A DNA stretch of 64,000 nucleotides, taken from contig NZ_JACJRG010000006.1 of the NCBI RefSeq assembly GCF_014697125.1, positions 165,417-229,416 on the forward strand, written 5' to 3'. This document shows, piece by piece, positions 17,818-26,224 of the stretch; within the stretch, counting starts at the first letter, position 1, and each line of letters begins with the position of its first letter. The notes under the pieces were generated by a model. The model worked only from the letters and a program-made list of their open reading frames with translations, did not search any database and was not told where the DNA came from. The position numbers were made by a program, and so were the translations under genes. Source of the DNA: Anabaena minutissima FACHB-250. Lineage in GTDB: Bacteria > Cyanobacteriota > Cyanobacteriia > Cyanobacteriales > Nostocaceae.

Positions 17818-18900
17818 ATGCAAGATATAGACTACGAGAGCAGACTCAAGGAATTAGAAAAAACTGTGCGGATTCTCAAAAAAAAACTAGAGCGTTCTGA
17901 AGTTGATCGCGAACAATTGGAGAATGCTAGTGAATTGAGAGAAGCAGTCCTCAAAAATGTCATTCGAGAGCTGGAAGAATCACAAACTGCTTTAGAAAAT
18001 CGGGGTAAAGAGCTAGAAACTACTCTTGGTAATCTCAAAGCTTTACAACTCAAACTAGTGGCATCTGAGAAAATGTCTGCTCTTGGAGTTCTAGTCGCAG
18101 GGATTGCTCACGAAATTAATAACCCAGTCAGTTTTATTTATGGTAATTTGAATCACGCTAACAATTATTTTCAAGATTTGCTAAGTTTAGTAGAAATTTA
18201 TCAGAAGCATTACCCTAAACCAGTAGCTGCAATTAAACAAAAAATCCGAGAAATTGAACTGGACTTTCTCAAGGAAGATTCGGAAAAACTTTTCCAATCT
18301 ATGACAGGAGGTGCAGAACGCATCTGTGATATTGTTAAATCACTGCGGACATTTTCTCGCCTAGATGAAGCCGAATTCAAAGCAGTCAATATTCATGATG
18401 GTATTGATAGCACATTAGTAATTTTAAATAACCGTCTCAACCCATCACCTGATAATTTATATGGTATTAAAATTATTCGTAACTATGGAAAATTACCATT
18501 AGTAGAATGTTATGCTGGACAACTTAATCAAGTGTTTATGAATATCCTTGCTAATGCAACTGATGCTTTAGACGAGAAAGTGATCAAGCATAAACAAAAG
18601 CATAATCAAGATTTACTAAATCCTAAAATTGATATTTGTACTAAAGTAATTAATCATGATTGGGTGGAAATTAGTATTGCTGATAATGGGTTAGGAATTG
18701 ACGAGCAAGTACAGACAAAATTATTTGACCCATTTTTTACAACCAAAGATGTTGGTAAAGGTACAGGCTTGGGTTTATCTATTAGCTACAGAATTGTTAT
18801 TGAATTGCATGGTGGTAAATTGAAATGCCATTCAACACCAGGAGGAGGAGCAACATTTGTCATTCAAATTCCTATTCGACAATCTAAAATTAATTCGTAA
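17818..18900 (+). CDS. Cytoplasmic sensor histidine kinase (FIST partner)
   Basis: A 360-residue histidine kinase. Residues 1-80 are a charged coiled coil with no sensor or membrane segment. The H-box is in GIAHEINNPVSF (about 95-106), the N-box in NILANATDALDE, G1 in ADNGLGI, and the ATP lid in GKGTGLGLSIS. With no own sensor, it probably reads the state of the FIST protein encoded just upstream. No response regulator follows, so the output partner lies elsewhere. A strong inverted repeat about 40 bp after the stop may end transcription. Confidence 0.9.
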   Translation: MQDIDYESRLKELEKTVRILKKKLERSEVDREQLENASELREAVLKNVIRELEESQTALENRGKELETTLGNLKALQLKLVASEKMSALGVLVAGIAHEINNPVSFIYGNLNHANNYFQDLLSLVEIYQKHYPKPVAAIKQKIREIELDFLKEDSEKLFQSMTGGAERICDIVKSLRTFSRLDEAEFKAVNIHDGIDSTLVILNNRLNPSPDNLYGIKIIRNYGKLPLVECYAGQLNQVFMNILANATDALDEKVIKHKQKHNQDLLNPKIDICTKVINHDWVEISIADNGLGIDEQVQTKLFDPFFTTKDVGKGTGLGLSISYRIVIELHGGKLKCHSTPGGGATFVIQIPIRQSKINS

Positions 18901-18936
18901 TGGGCTGCGCCCCGCTACGCTAGCGTAATTGGTCAA

Positions 18937-18974
18937 CAGTGAACAGTCATCAGTTGCTTAATGACTGTTCACTG
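18937..18974. terminator. Perfect 14-bp inverted repeat after the kinase gene
   Basis: CAGTGAACAGTCAT at 18937-18950 is perfectly inverted at 18961-18974 with a 10-nt loop. It sits between the kinase stop and the converging lipoprotein gene and resembles an STRR-derived hairpin. There is no T-run, so a terminator role is tentative. Confidence 0.45.
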
Positions 18975-19079
18975 ATGTAACTTCCCAATCCCCAGCCTTT
19001 CAATGAGTGGATTTGCAATGAGTGGATTTTAAATTATTCAATCTAAAATCCACAATCTAAAATTCTTAGTCCCCAGTTC

Positions 19080-20378
19080 CTAGCGATTATTCCATTCTTG
19101 TGCCGCATCTTCTACTGCTTTATCTACAGTTTTTTCTCCTAACATTGCTGCTTGCAAGTTCTCATAAATCGCTTTTTGCAGCTTTTTAATATCTTTCAAT
19201 CCTGGAGTTAATATTTCTGCTTGTTGCAGTTGTTGTGCGCTGACAACTCTGGCTTTTTCTACTGTGGAGGCATTAGCGGAAATATCTTTAAAGTAAGTAT
19301 CAGCTAGTGCTTTGGTCGTCGATGGTAGAACATTCGCCGCTTTGGCAAAGGCTAATTGATTCTCATCATTGGTGACAAATAAACCAAATTTCACCGCCGC
19401 ATCTGGTTGTTTTGTATCGCGGGGAATCACAATATTCATCACAGCGACATTTTTTTTACCTGTGTCACCAGTAAGTTGGGGAGAAATTGCTGAAGCTTGA
19501 GCAATTTTAGGTGCATTGTTGGCAATAGTTTTGAGAAACTCTGGCCCGGAAGCCAAGAATGCTGTCTCACCAGATTGGTATAAATCAATAGCGTGGCGAT
19601 GGCCTTGCGTCAGTGCTTCTTTTGGTAATAACCCTTTTTTATAAAGGTCTACCCAATACTGAAACGCTGCTTTACCTTGAGGCGTGTTAAAAGCGGCTTT
19701 TCCCTCAGCGTCTACTAAGGCGACTCCCATCTGCACCAATGATTGCAGGACTTCACCGGAATCCTGCGGGACAAAAGTCACAAAAAAGGCGTATTTCCCC
19801 GTCTTATCTTTAATTTGTTGCGCTTCTTGTGCTAATTCTGCGTAAGTAGTGGGTGGTTTATTAATACCTGCCTGTTTTAATAAATCGGTGTTATAAATGG
19901 TTAACCTCGTGGTGAGATACCAGGGAATTCCAAAACTTTTACCATTGAGTGTGCTGGCTTTCCAAATATTCGGAAGATAGGAGGAACGGGCTTCCTGTGG
20001 GATTTTTGCATCCAAATCTAACCAGGCATTTCGACCTGCTAATTGAGAAGCAAAGTCTGGATTGAGGTTAACAACATCAGGTGGCGTTTTTGCGGATACA
20101 GCTGTTAAGATTTTGTTCTCCATCGCCGCCCAAGGCACATCAACCCACTTTACCTTTATGCCTGGATTTTGTGACTCGAAGTTGCTAATTAGGCTTTGGA
20201 AGTAGTTTGTAAATTGAGGTTGGAGTTGCATTGTCCAAAACTCAATATTTGCTGTTCCAGAAGCAGCTTGTTGGGTATTTGAATTAATTTTTCCGGTGCT
20301 GCAACTGACGACCCAACTAGTCAGTAAACCTAACATTACCAAAGCGACCAGTTGTTTAAATTTTTGTAATTGAATCAT
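19080..20378 (-). CDS. ABC transporter sugar-binding lipoprotein
   Basis: Extracellular solute-binding protein family 1. From the ATG at 20378 it is 432 residues with a lipoprotein signal (hydrophobic LVALVMLGLLTSWVV then the lipobox Cys in SCSTG). The frame is open to a TTG at 20411, but that adds a basic stretch and is less likely. The mature part shows the usual EFWTMQ opening, GIPWYLTTR and the two-lobe periplasmic-binding pattern. The substrate is probably a sugar or oligosaccharide. No permease genes adjoin; a MalK/UgpC-type ATPase lies 18 kb away at 38.6 kb and might serve it, but this is a guess. Confidence 0.85.
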   Translation of the reverse strand: MIQLQKFKQLVALVMLGLLTSWVVSCSTGKINSNTQQAASGTANIEFWTMQLQPQFTNYFQSLISNFESQNPGIKVKWVDVPWAAMENKILTAVSAKTPPDVVNLNPDFASQLAGRNAWLDLDAKIPQEARSSYLPNIWKASTLNGKSFGIPWYLTTRLTIYNTDLLKQAGINKPPTTYAELAQEAQQIKDKTGKYAFFVTFVPQDSGEVLQSLVQMGVALVDAEGKAAFNTPQGKAAFQYWVDLYKKGLLPKEALTQGHRHAIDLYQSGETAFLASGPEFLKTIANNAPKIAQASAISPQLTGDTGKKNVAVMNIVIPRDTKQPDAAVKFGLFVTNDENQLAFAKAANVLPSTTKALADTYFKDISANASTVEKARVVSAQQLQQAEILTPGLKDIKKLQKAIYENLQAAMLGEKTVDKAVEDAAQEWNNR

Positions 20379-20602
20379 TTTACCAGTATTTTTACGCTTG
20401 ATCACGGTCAAAAGCTTATGCAGAATTGTCGAAATTATAGGCTAAAACAAACAGTTATGAGTGCTAAGTGCTGAGTAATGTAGGGTGGGCAAAGCTACGT
20501 GTATTTCTCAATTTGGTCAATAACTATTGGACATTGACCATTAGCTAATGACTACTTAAGTGTCATTTAAAGTTTCAATTTTACAGTTTGGCGGGCATTA
20601 CT

Positions 20603-21712
20603 GTGGTGAAAAGTTTTAGTAGTCTGTTTGGCAAATCTCATAGAGGGGTGGGTGTTGAAATAGCACCAGAACGAGTGAATGTAGTCCAACTACGCAAGCA
20701 ACGCCAAGGTTTGAAGATCGAATCTTTAACATCAGTACCAGTTCCAGAAGGAATTGTTAGTGATGGTCAAATTACTGACCCCCCAGCAATGGCGCAATTG
20801 ATTCAACAGGCCTTAGCTGAAAGTAAAATCAAGACTTCTCGTGTGGCGACTGGTGTCCCAGGACGTGATTCGATTGTACGGATTATTCCTGTACCAGCAG
20901 AGTTGGACGATCGGGAACTCCGGGATATGGTGTTGAACCACGAAGCAGGGTTGTATTTACCCTATCCCCGTGAGGAGGCTGACGTAGATTATCAAAAACT
21001 TGGGTACTTTGTAGATGAGGACGGTATTGAAAAGGTACAGGTGTTATTAGTTGCTACTCGTAAGGAGGTGACAGATACATATATTCGTACCTTTGAGCAG
21101 GCAGGATTGCAAATTAATGTTTTAGAGATTAACAGTTTTGCACTGATTCGGACAATTCGCGATCGCCATTTGCGCGAATTAAGTCCACAAGAAGCAGCCG
21201 TCTTAGTTGACATCGAGTTCGACAGTACAGAAATAGCGATCGTCGTTAATGGTATACCCCAATTTTCCCGGACTGTGCCTATTGGTACATACCAAATGCA
21301 AATGGCGTTAGCTAGAGCCATGAGCCTACCCACATCACGGGATATGGAACTGTTATATGAAATGAAAATTCCATTAACTCCCATAGACGGTGATAAAACT
21401 GGGGTGACGGAAGCTGACCCAGGGATGGCTGGGGTGTTGCGAATCTTGGGAGAACTCACGGATGAGCTACGCCGCTCTATAGATTTTTACCTAAATCAAA
21501 GTGAAAACTTAGAGGTGGCACAGATTTTCTTAGCTGGCCCTGGAGGTGGATTACAACAGTTGGATGAATTTTTTACACAAAGACTAAGTATACCTACTAG
21601 CCAAATAGATCCTATTGGGTCTTTGTCGTTGCAAGTTGATCAAGAGAAGTACCCCGCAACACAGCGTTCTGGTTTAGGAATAATCCTTGGTTTAGGAATG
21701 CGGGAGGTGTAA
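20603..21712 (+). CDS. pilM: Type IV pilus assembly protein PilM
   Basis: An actin-like ATPase fold protein of the inner-membrane pilus platform. I start it at the GTG at 20603, giving VVKSFSSLFGK then GVGVEIAPERVNVVQL. An upstream in-frame TTG at 20588 is less family-like. The PilM pattern includes RIIPVPAELDDREL, VLVDIEFDSTEIAIV and the C-terminal FLAGPGGGLQQLDEF. PilM binds the cytoplasmic tail of PilN. It leads the operon pilM-pilN-pilO-pilQ, needed in cyanobacteria for motility and DNA uptake; the pilN ribosome-binding site (GGAGGTG) overlaps its stop. Confidence 0.93.
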   Translation: MVKSFSSLFGKSHRGVGVEIAPERVNVVQLRKQRQGLKIESLTSVPVPEGIVSDGQITDPPAMAQLIQQALAESKIKTSRVATGVPGRDSIVRIIPVPAELDDRELRDMVLNHEAGLYLPYPREEADVDYQKLGYFVDEDGIEKVQVLLVATRKEVTDTYIRTFEQAGLQINVLEINSFALIRTIRDRHLRELSPQEAAVLVDIEFDSTEIAIVVNGIPQFSRTVPIGTYQMQMALARAMSLPTSRDMELLYEMKIPLTPIDGDKTGVTEADPGMAGVLRILGELTDELRRSIDFYLNQSENLEVAQIFLAGPGGGLQQLDEFFTQRLSIPTSQIDPIGSLSLQVDQEKYPATQRSGLGIILGLGMREV

Positions 21713-21716
21713 TAAA

Positions 21717-22478
21717 ATGTACAGTTTAGATATTAACTTTCTTAAAGATCGTCCAGCCTACCAGCCCAAACTTGATAAAAAGTCAGGAATTAAACTACCA
21801 ACTGGAAATTTAACACCAGTGTATATAGGGGTGGTTCTGGGTCTAGGTTGTCCTGTTTTGGTAGGTGCTGGGTTGTGGTTTTTGCAAGCCAAAACTAGTG
21901 AGCTAGAACAAGCGATCGCCCAACTAGAAGAACAAAGTAAGAAATTAGATGCGGAAATCAGTAATATTAACCAAATCAAGGCACAGACATCCGCAGTTAA
22001 AGCGGAAACTCAAAGTCTAGTTACCGTCTTTGACCAAATTCGACCTTGGTCAGCCATGTTAGAAGATTTGCGCGATCGCATCCCCGCGACAGTGCAAATT
22101 GAAAATGTCAGGCAAATTCCCCCAGCCGCCGCAGCAGAAGGACAACCTTCTCCTAACCCCGCAGGTGGAATAGAAATCACCGGATTGGCTCGCTCTTTTG
22201 ACAATGTGAACGACTTTTTATTAAGTCTGCAACAGTCGCGGTTCTTAAAGTCTTCCGCAAGCAGGATTATTACAGCTACTTTAGTAGATGCACCAGTACA
22301 AGCAACAGCTAGTAATGGTGTAACAATCAAACCACCCCAAGTAGTTAAATATACGATTCAATCGAGCCTCAGTGATGTTCCAGCTTCGGAATTGATTCGG
22401 GAATTAGAGCAAAAAGGCACAGTGGGACTAGTAACCCGAATTCGCAGTATGCAACAAACAGGAGTCATTACACGATGA
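21717..22478 (+). CDS. pilN: Type IV pilus assembly protein PilN
   Basis: A 253-residue bitopic protein. The N-terminal cytoplasmic tail INFLKDRPAYQP matches the INLL-type motif that docks into PilM. A membrane segment follows at about 34-55, then a coiled coil (ELEQAIAQLEEQSKKLDAEI) and a periplasmic ferredoxin-like domain. It starts 4 bp after pilM and overlaps pilO by four bases (ATGA), so translational coupling is likely. It is somewhat longer than proteobacterial PilN, as usual for cyanobacteria. Confidence 0.9.
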   Translation: MYSLDINFLKDRPAYQPKLDKKSGIKLPTGNLTPVYIGVVLGLGCPVLVGAGLWFLQAKTSELEQAIAQLEEQSKKLDAEISNINQIKAQTSAVKAETQSLVTVFDQIRPWSAMLEDLRDRIPATVQIENVRQIPPAAAAEGQPSPNPAGGIEITGLARSFDNVNDFLLSLQQSRFLKSSASRIITATLVDAPVQATASNGVTIKPPQVVKYTIQSSLSDVPASELIRELEQKGTVGLVTRIRSMQQTGVITR

Positions 22479-23236
22479 CGCTGAGTGAAGATTTAAATTT
22501 TGCCGAACACGCTGGAGAGCTAGATTCAGAGCCAACTTACCCTGTTGTTTTTGGTATCAGCTTTACACCCAAAATCATTGGTATTTTGGTGGGGGTCGTC
22601 GGTCTGGCAGGAGCTATGTATATGCTGCTCAATATGCTAATGCCCGCTTGGGACAGCTATCAGCAAAAGCAAGGACAAAATGACGCACTCCAAGGACAAA
22701 TCCAGCAAAAGCAGGCTACTATCAAACAGATTGGTAAAGTTAAAGAAGAGCTAGCCCAAGCAAAACAGCAAAAACAACAGGTTTTAGCTTTATTTTCTGA
22801 CGAGAAAACCTTAGATACCCTACTGTTGGATATAAATCGTTTAGTAGAGTCTGGTAGTTCTCCAACTCCTCTAAATGCAGTGAGAGCCAAACTACAAAAG
22901 TTTGTACCAACTACAGATAAACCAGAAATTGTTACCGATAGTTCCCTGGGAGCATCCGTCAACGGCAAGCTCAAACGCAGTAGCATTAATGTCGAAATCG
23001 TTGGTACTTATGAACAAACCCAATCTATTATTCGGAATATAGAGCGTTTACAGCCATTACTAATAGTTAAAGACTATCAATCAGCATTAGCAAATATACA
23101 AGCTACAGATCCATCCGGCAAACCTCTACGGAGGGTAGGGGCTGCACCAATTACTACATCTTTCCAATTACAAGCATTAATGCCGCTTAATTCAGAAGAT
23201 GCAGCTGCTGCGGCTAAAGCAGCGACTAAGAAGTAG
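22475..23236 (+). CDS. pilO: Type IV pilus assembly protein PilO
   Basis: A 253-residue PilN partner. A cytoplasmic N-terminus of about 35 residues is followed by a membrane segment (about 35-55), then a Gln/Lys-rich coiled coil (QKQGQNDALQGQIQQKQAT) and a periplasmic ferredoxin-like domain from about 105. The last 15 residues are Ala/Lys rich. Its ATG overlaps the pilN stop. No pilP follows, as is usual in cyanobacteria; the next gene is pilQ after a repeat-filled gap. Confidence 0.9.
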   Translation: MTLSEDLNFAEHAGELDSEPTYPVVFGISFTPKIIGILVGVVGLAGAMYMLLNMLMPAWDSYQQKQGQNDALQGQIQQKQATIKQIGKVKEELAQAKQQKQQVLALFSDEKTLDTLLLDINRLVESGSSPTPLNAVRAKLQKFVPTTDKPEIVTDSSLGASVNGKLKRSSINVEIVGTYEQTQSIIRNIERLQPLLIVKDYQSALANIQATDPSGKPLRRVGAAPITTSFQLQALMPLNSEDAAAAAKAATKK

Positions 23237-23268
23237 TTAGAGGCTACGGGCTTTTAGTTTTGGTTCAG

Positions 23269-23420
23269 ATCCCCCCGCCTGCGGCGACCCCCTTAAAAAG
23301 TGGGTAAAAGAGGGTTAAAAGACCATTTCTAATAGGGTTAGAAGCCCCTTTAAAGAGGGTTAGAAGTCCCCATTTTTAAGAGTCTTAGAAGCTCCCCTTA
23401 ATAAGGGGGGTTGGGGGGAT
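23269..23420. repeat. MITE-like inverted-terminal element between pilO and pilQ
   Basis: A 152-bp element begins ATCCCCCC and ends GGGGGGAT, each end followed by a C5-6 TTA block in inverted orientation. Inside are about four imperfect direct repeats of 22-26 bp built on GGGTTAGAAG and C4. It separates pilQ from pilMNO and could affect read-through. Confidence 0.6.
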
Positions 23421-23481
23421 ATTAACTCAACCTACACTCTATTTTTCAATTTTGAATTGCTTATTAAGTGAGGAATGAACT

Positions 23482-25908
23482 GTGAAACAGTTTCACGGTA
23501 ATAATTTTATTTTGGGTGCTGCTGCTTTATCTTTTCTGGCAGCACAACCAGTATCAGCACAAATTACACAAGTTAATGAAGTCAAGTTAGCTCCCGTCAA
23601 TGGCGGAGTTAGTGTGACTCTCAAAACTTCTGCCGGCTCGCGGCCACAAGTTTTTACGACGAAACGAGGTAAGACTTTAGTTTCAGATATTATTAACACC
23701 CAATTGCGTTTAAGGCAAGGGAATAATTTCCGCCAAGAAAAACCGGTTCCGGGAATTGCTTCTGTTGAAGTTGTACAACTTGATGCTAATAGTATCCGCG
23801 TAATAGTGACTGGTGATAATGATGCCCCTGGTGGTCAACCTGTGGTTAGAAAATCAGATGCAATTACCCTCGGCTATACTCCATCAACAGGGACTACAGC
23901 ATCAGCACCAATTACCCCTACACCACCTGCGACTACTCCACCTCCTGGGGCTATTGTTGCTCAACCGGGTGCAGTTCCAAATGTGCTTGTACCTAACCCG
24001 GAAGTCACAATTGATGGTAGACCAGCACAACCTGCTGGTGTCGGTCAGCCTGTCAGCCAAGCCCCGCCATTCTTACCCAGAGCCGTCGCCCCACCAGTCG
24101 GGGATATTGCCGTTTCTGCTACTGATGCGTCCCCTAGCACCATAGATTTAGGTACACAGGAACGTGTGCCTCGTTTAGTTTTGCGGGATGCGCCAGTCCG
24201 TGAGGTTTTATCGCTGCTAGCTCGTGCTGCTAATCTCAACTTGGCTTATATCGGTGATGGTGATGCTAAAGCTGCACCTGGAGGGCAAGGAATATCTCAA
24301 ACAATTTCTTTAGATATAGAAAATGAGCCGGTGCAAGATGTGTTTAACTATGTCTTGCGCCTGAGTGGTTTAGAAGCTAACCGCAGCAACAGGACTATTT
24401 TTGTTGGGCCAAAACTGCCTAATTCAACGCGTGATGTGATTATGCGTAGCTTGAGGCTCAATCAAGTAAATGTCGGAGTTGCTTTAAACTTCTTAGTTGG
24501 CTTGGGGGCTGAAACTGCCGTCAGTAGGGAACGCCAAGTAACTAACGTAAATGCTGTACCTGTTGGTACTGGAGTTGCTCCTATTACCCAAACACAGACG
24601 ACCACAGAAACTAGAGTGGAAACTCAAAGGATCGATTTTAAAGACTCTAGTCCATTACTCCGAGGTTTACAAGCATTAGGTGATGAGCGTACCAATGCGC
24701 TGACCTTAATTGGCCCCCCTAGGTTAGTTGAGATGGCGATGAATCAATTAACTCAGCTTGATATTCGTCGTCGTCAAGCGGTAGTGAATGTCAAAATTAT
24801 CGATGTTAACCTGACAGGAAATCAAGACTACAACGCCAGTTTTTCTTTCGGTATTGGGAATAATTACTTCTCTACGGATAGTGGTGCAGCATCTCTAAAT
24901 TTTGGCGGTTCTAGACCAGCGACTAGTGCGGAAGTGAGGAATAGTGTAACTGGTACACCAGTGGTTGCAAATCCCGTTACAGGTCAGCCTTTCCTTGATC
25001 CAAATAGTAGTGTATCCATTCCAGGAACTACTCCAGGTACGGTAGTAGTAGACCAAAATGGTAATATTACTAGAGTTCAAAACTCTGGTTCGGGAAACTT
25101 TTATAGACCTACCGCACCTACTGGAAATCCATTAGAGCCAGGTTTTTCTGAGATCACACCAGCAACTGATAATGTTATTACGAGAAATGCTGATGGGACA
25201 TCAACCATCACACAAGGCACTCTTGGTACAGCTACTACATCTTTGCCAAGTTTGTACCAGTTTCCTAAGCGTCTTCTTGCTAGTTTACAAGCACAAGTTA
25301 CAAATGGTAACGCCAAGATTTTGACTGACCCAACTTTAATTGTGCAAGAAGGTCAAACCGCTAATGTCAAACTTACCCAGGAAGTAGTAGGAAACATCAC
25401 GAGCGAAACTACTCGCGGTGATGGTACTTCTACACAAACAGTTACAGCTGAAAAAACAGATGTAGGTTTAACCTTGGCCGTCAAACTTGATCGGATTGAT
25501 GACAATGGTTTTGTTTCTTTATCAGTAGCTCCTGTTGTCAAAGCACCCCAATCTTCGGCTGTACTCAACGTTTCAGGTAATAGTCAAACAATATTCTTGG
25601 TGTCTGAACGCTCTCTTAATTCTGGCTTGATTCGCTTGCGAGATGGGCAAACATTAATTCTCTCAGGTATTATTCAAGACCAAGACCGAACAAGTGTATC
25701 TAAGATTCCTATTTTGGGTGATCTTCCACTGATTGGTTCACTGTTTAGAAGTACAAACAGAACTAATGAACGCAGAGAGGTAATTGTGTTGCTGACACCT
25801 CAGATTATGGATGATTCGGAAAACTCTTCTTATGGCTATAATTACACCCCTAGCCCACAGGTGCGGCAAGTGCTTGAGCGTCGTGGTTTGGGTACGCCTA
25901 AGCGATAA
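23482..25908 (+). CDS. pilQ: Type IV pilus secretin PilQ
   Basis: An 808-residue outer-membrane secretin through which the pilus passes. A signal peptide (ends near VSAQ) is followed by an AMIN-type domain (about 30-130), a Pro/Thr-rich linker, an STN/N0 domain (LVLRDAPVREVLSLLARAA), an N1-type domain, and the secretin barrel ending with the conserved VPILGDLPLIG-like block (KIPILGDLPLIGSLF) near residue 755. The start is a GTG with AGTGAGGA about 11 bp upstream. A Gly/Thr/Asn-rich insertion at about 490-590 is longer than in proteobacterial PilQ. Confidence 0.93.
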   Translation: MKQFHGNNFILGAAALSFLAAQPVSAQITQVNEVKLAPVNGGVSVTLKTSAGSRPQVFTTKRGKTLVSDIINTQLRLRQGNNFRQEKPVPGIASVEVVQLDANSIRVIVTGDNDAPGGQPVVRKSDAITLGYTPSTGTTASAPITPTPPATTPPPGAIVAQPGAVPNVLVPNPEVTIDGRPAQPAGVGQPVSQAPPFLPRAVAPPVGDIAVSATDASPSTIDLGTQERVPRLVLRDAPVREVLSLLARAANLNLAYIGDGDAKAAPGGQGISQTISLDIENEPVQDVFNYVLRLSGLEANRSNRTIFVGPKLPNSTRDVIMRSLRLNQVNVGVALNFLVGLGAETAVSRERQVTNVNAVPVGTGVAPITQTQTTTETRVETQRIDFKDSSPLLRGLQALGDERTNALTLIGPPRLVEMAMNQLTQLDIRRRQAVVNVKIIDVNLTGNQDYNASFSFGIGNNYFSTDSGAASLNFGGSRPATSAEVRNSVTGTPVVANPVTGQPFLDPNSSVSIPGTTPGTVVVDQNGNITRVQNSGSGNFYRPTAPTGNPLEPGFSEITPATDNVITRNADGTSTITQGTLGTATTSLPSLYQFPKRLLASLQAQVTNGNAKILTDPTLIVQEGQTANVKLTQEVVGNITSETTRGDGTSTQTVTAEKTDVGLTLAVKLDRIDDNGFVSLSVAPVVKAPQSSAVLNVSGNSQTIFLVSERSLNSGLIRLRDGQTLILSGIIQDQDRTSVSKIPILGDLPLIGSLFRSTNRTNERREVIVLLTPQIMDDSENSSYGYNYTPSPQVRQVLERRGLGTPKR

Positions 25909-26010
25909 TTCGTAATTCCAAAAAGTCAGATGTGTCTAAATTTTGGGTTGATATCTCTCGGCTGATTTTGGCGAATTGGTATTAGGAAGAAAATGCAATC
26001 TACTAGATAA

Positions 26011-26046
26011 ACCACAAGCTTTTAAGCTTTGTGGTATCTTTTTTTG
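26011..26046 (+). terminator. Intrinsic terminator of the pil operon
   Basis: ACCACAAGCTT pairs with AAGCTTTGTGGT (one bulge) and is followed by ATCTTTTTTTG. It lies about 100 bp after the pilQ stop in the 316-bp pilQ-pheT gap, and is the clearest rho-independent signal in the window. The rest of that gap shows no other feature. Confidence 0.85.
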
Positions 26047-26224
26047 ATGTACAAACTCTTCAGTAGTGCTATTCGCCTCACTTTTGATTGATTGCAAATG
26101 CGATCGCCTGGTTTAATTGGAACTGCCTGGTCACAACGTAGTAGGATGATGAACGGGAAAACCTCAAAACCACAGAGGCAACCTAGAATTAGAGCAAAAG
26201 ACGAATTTTAAAACAAGCACACTC

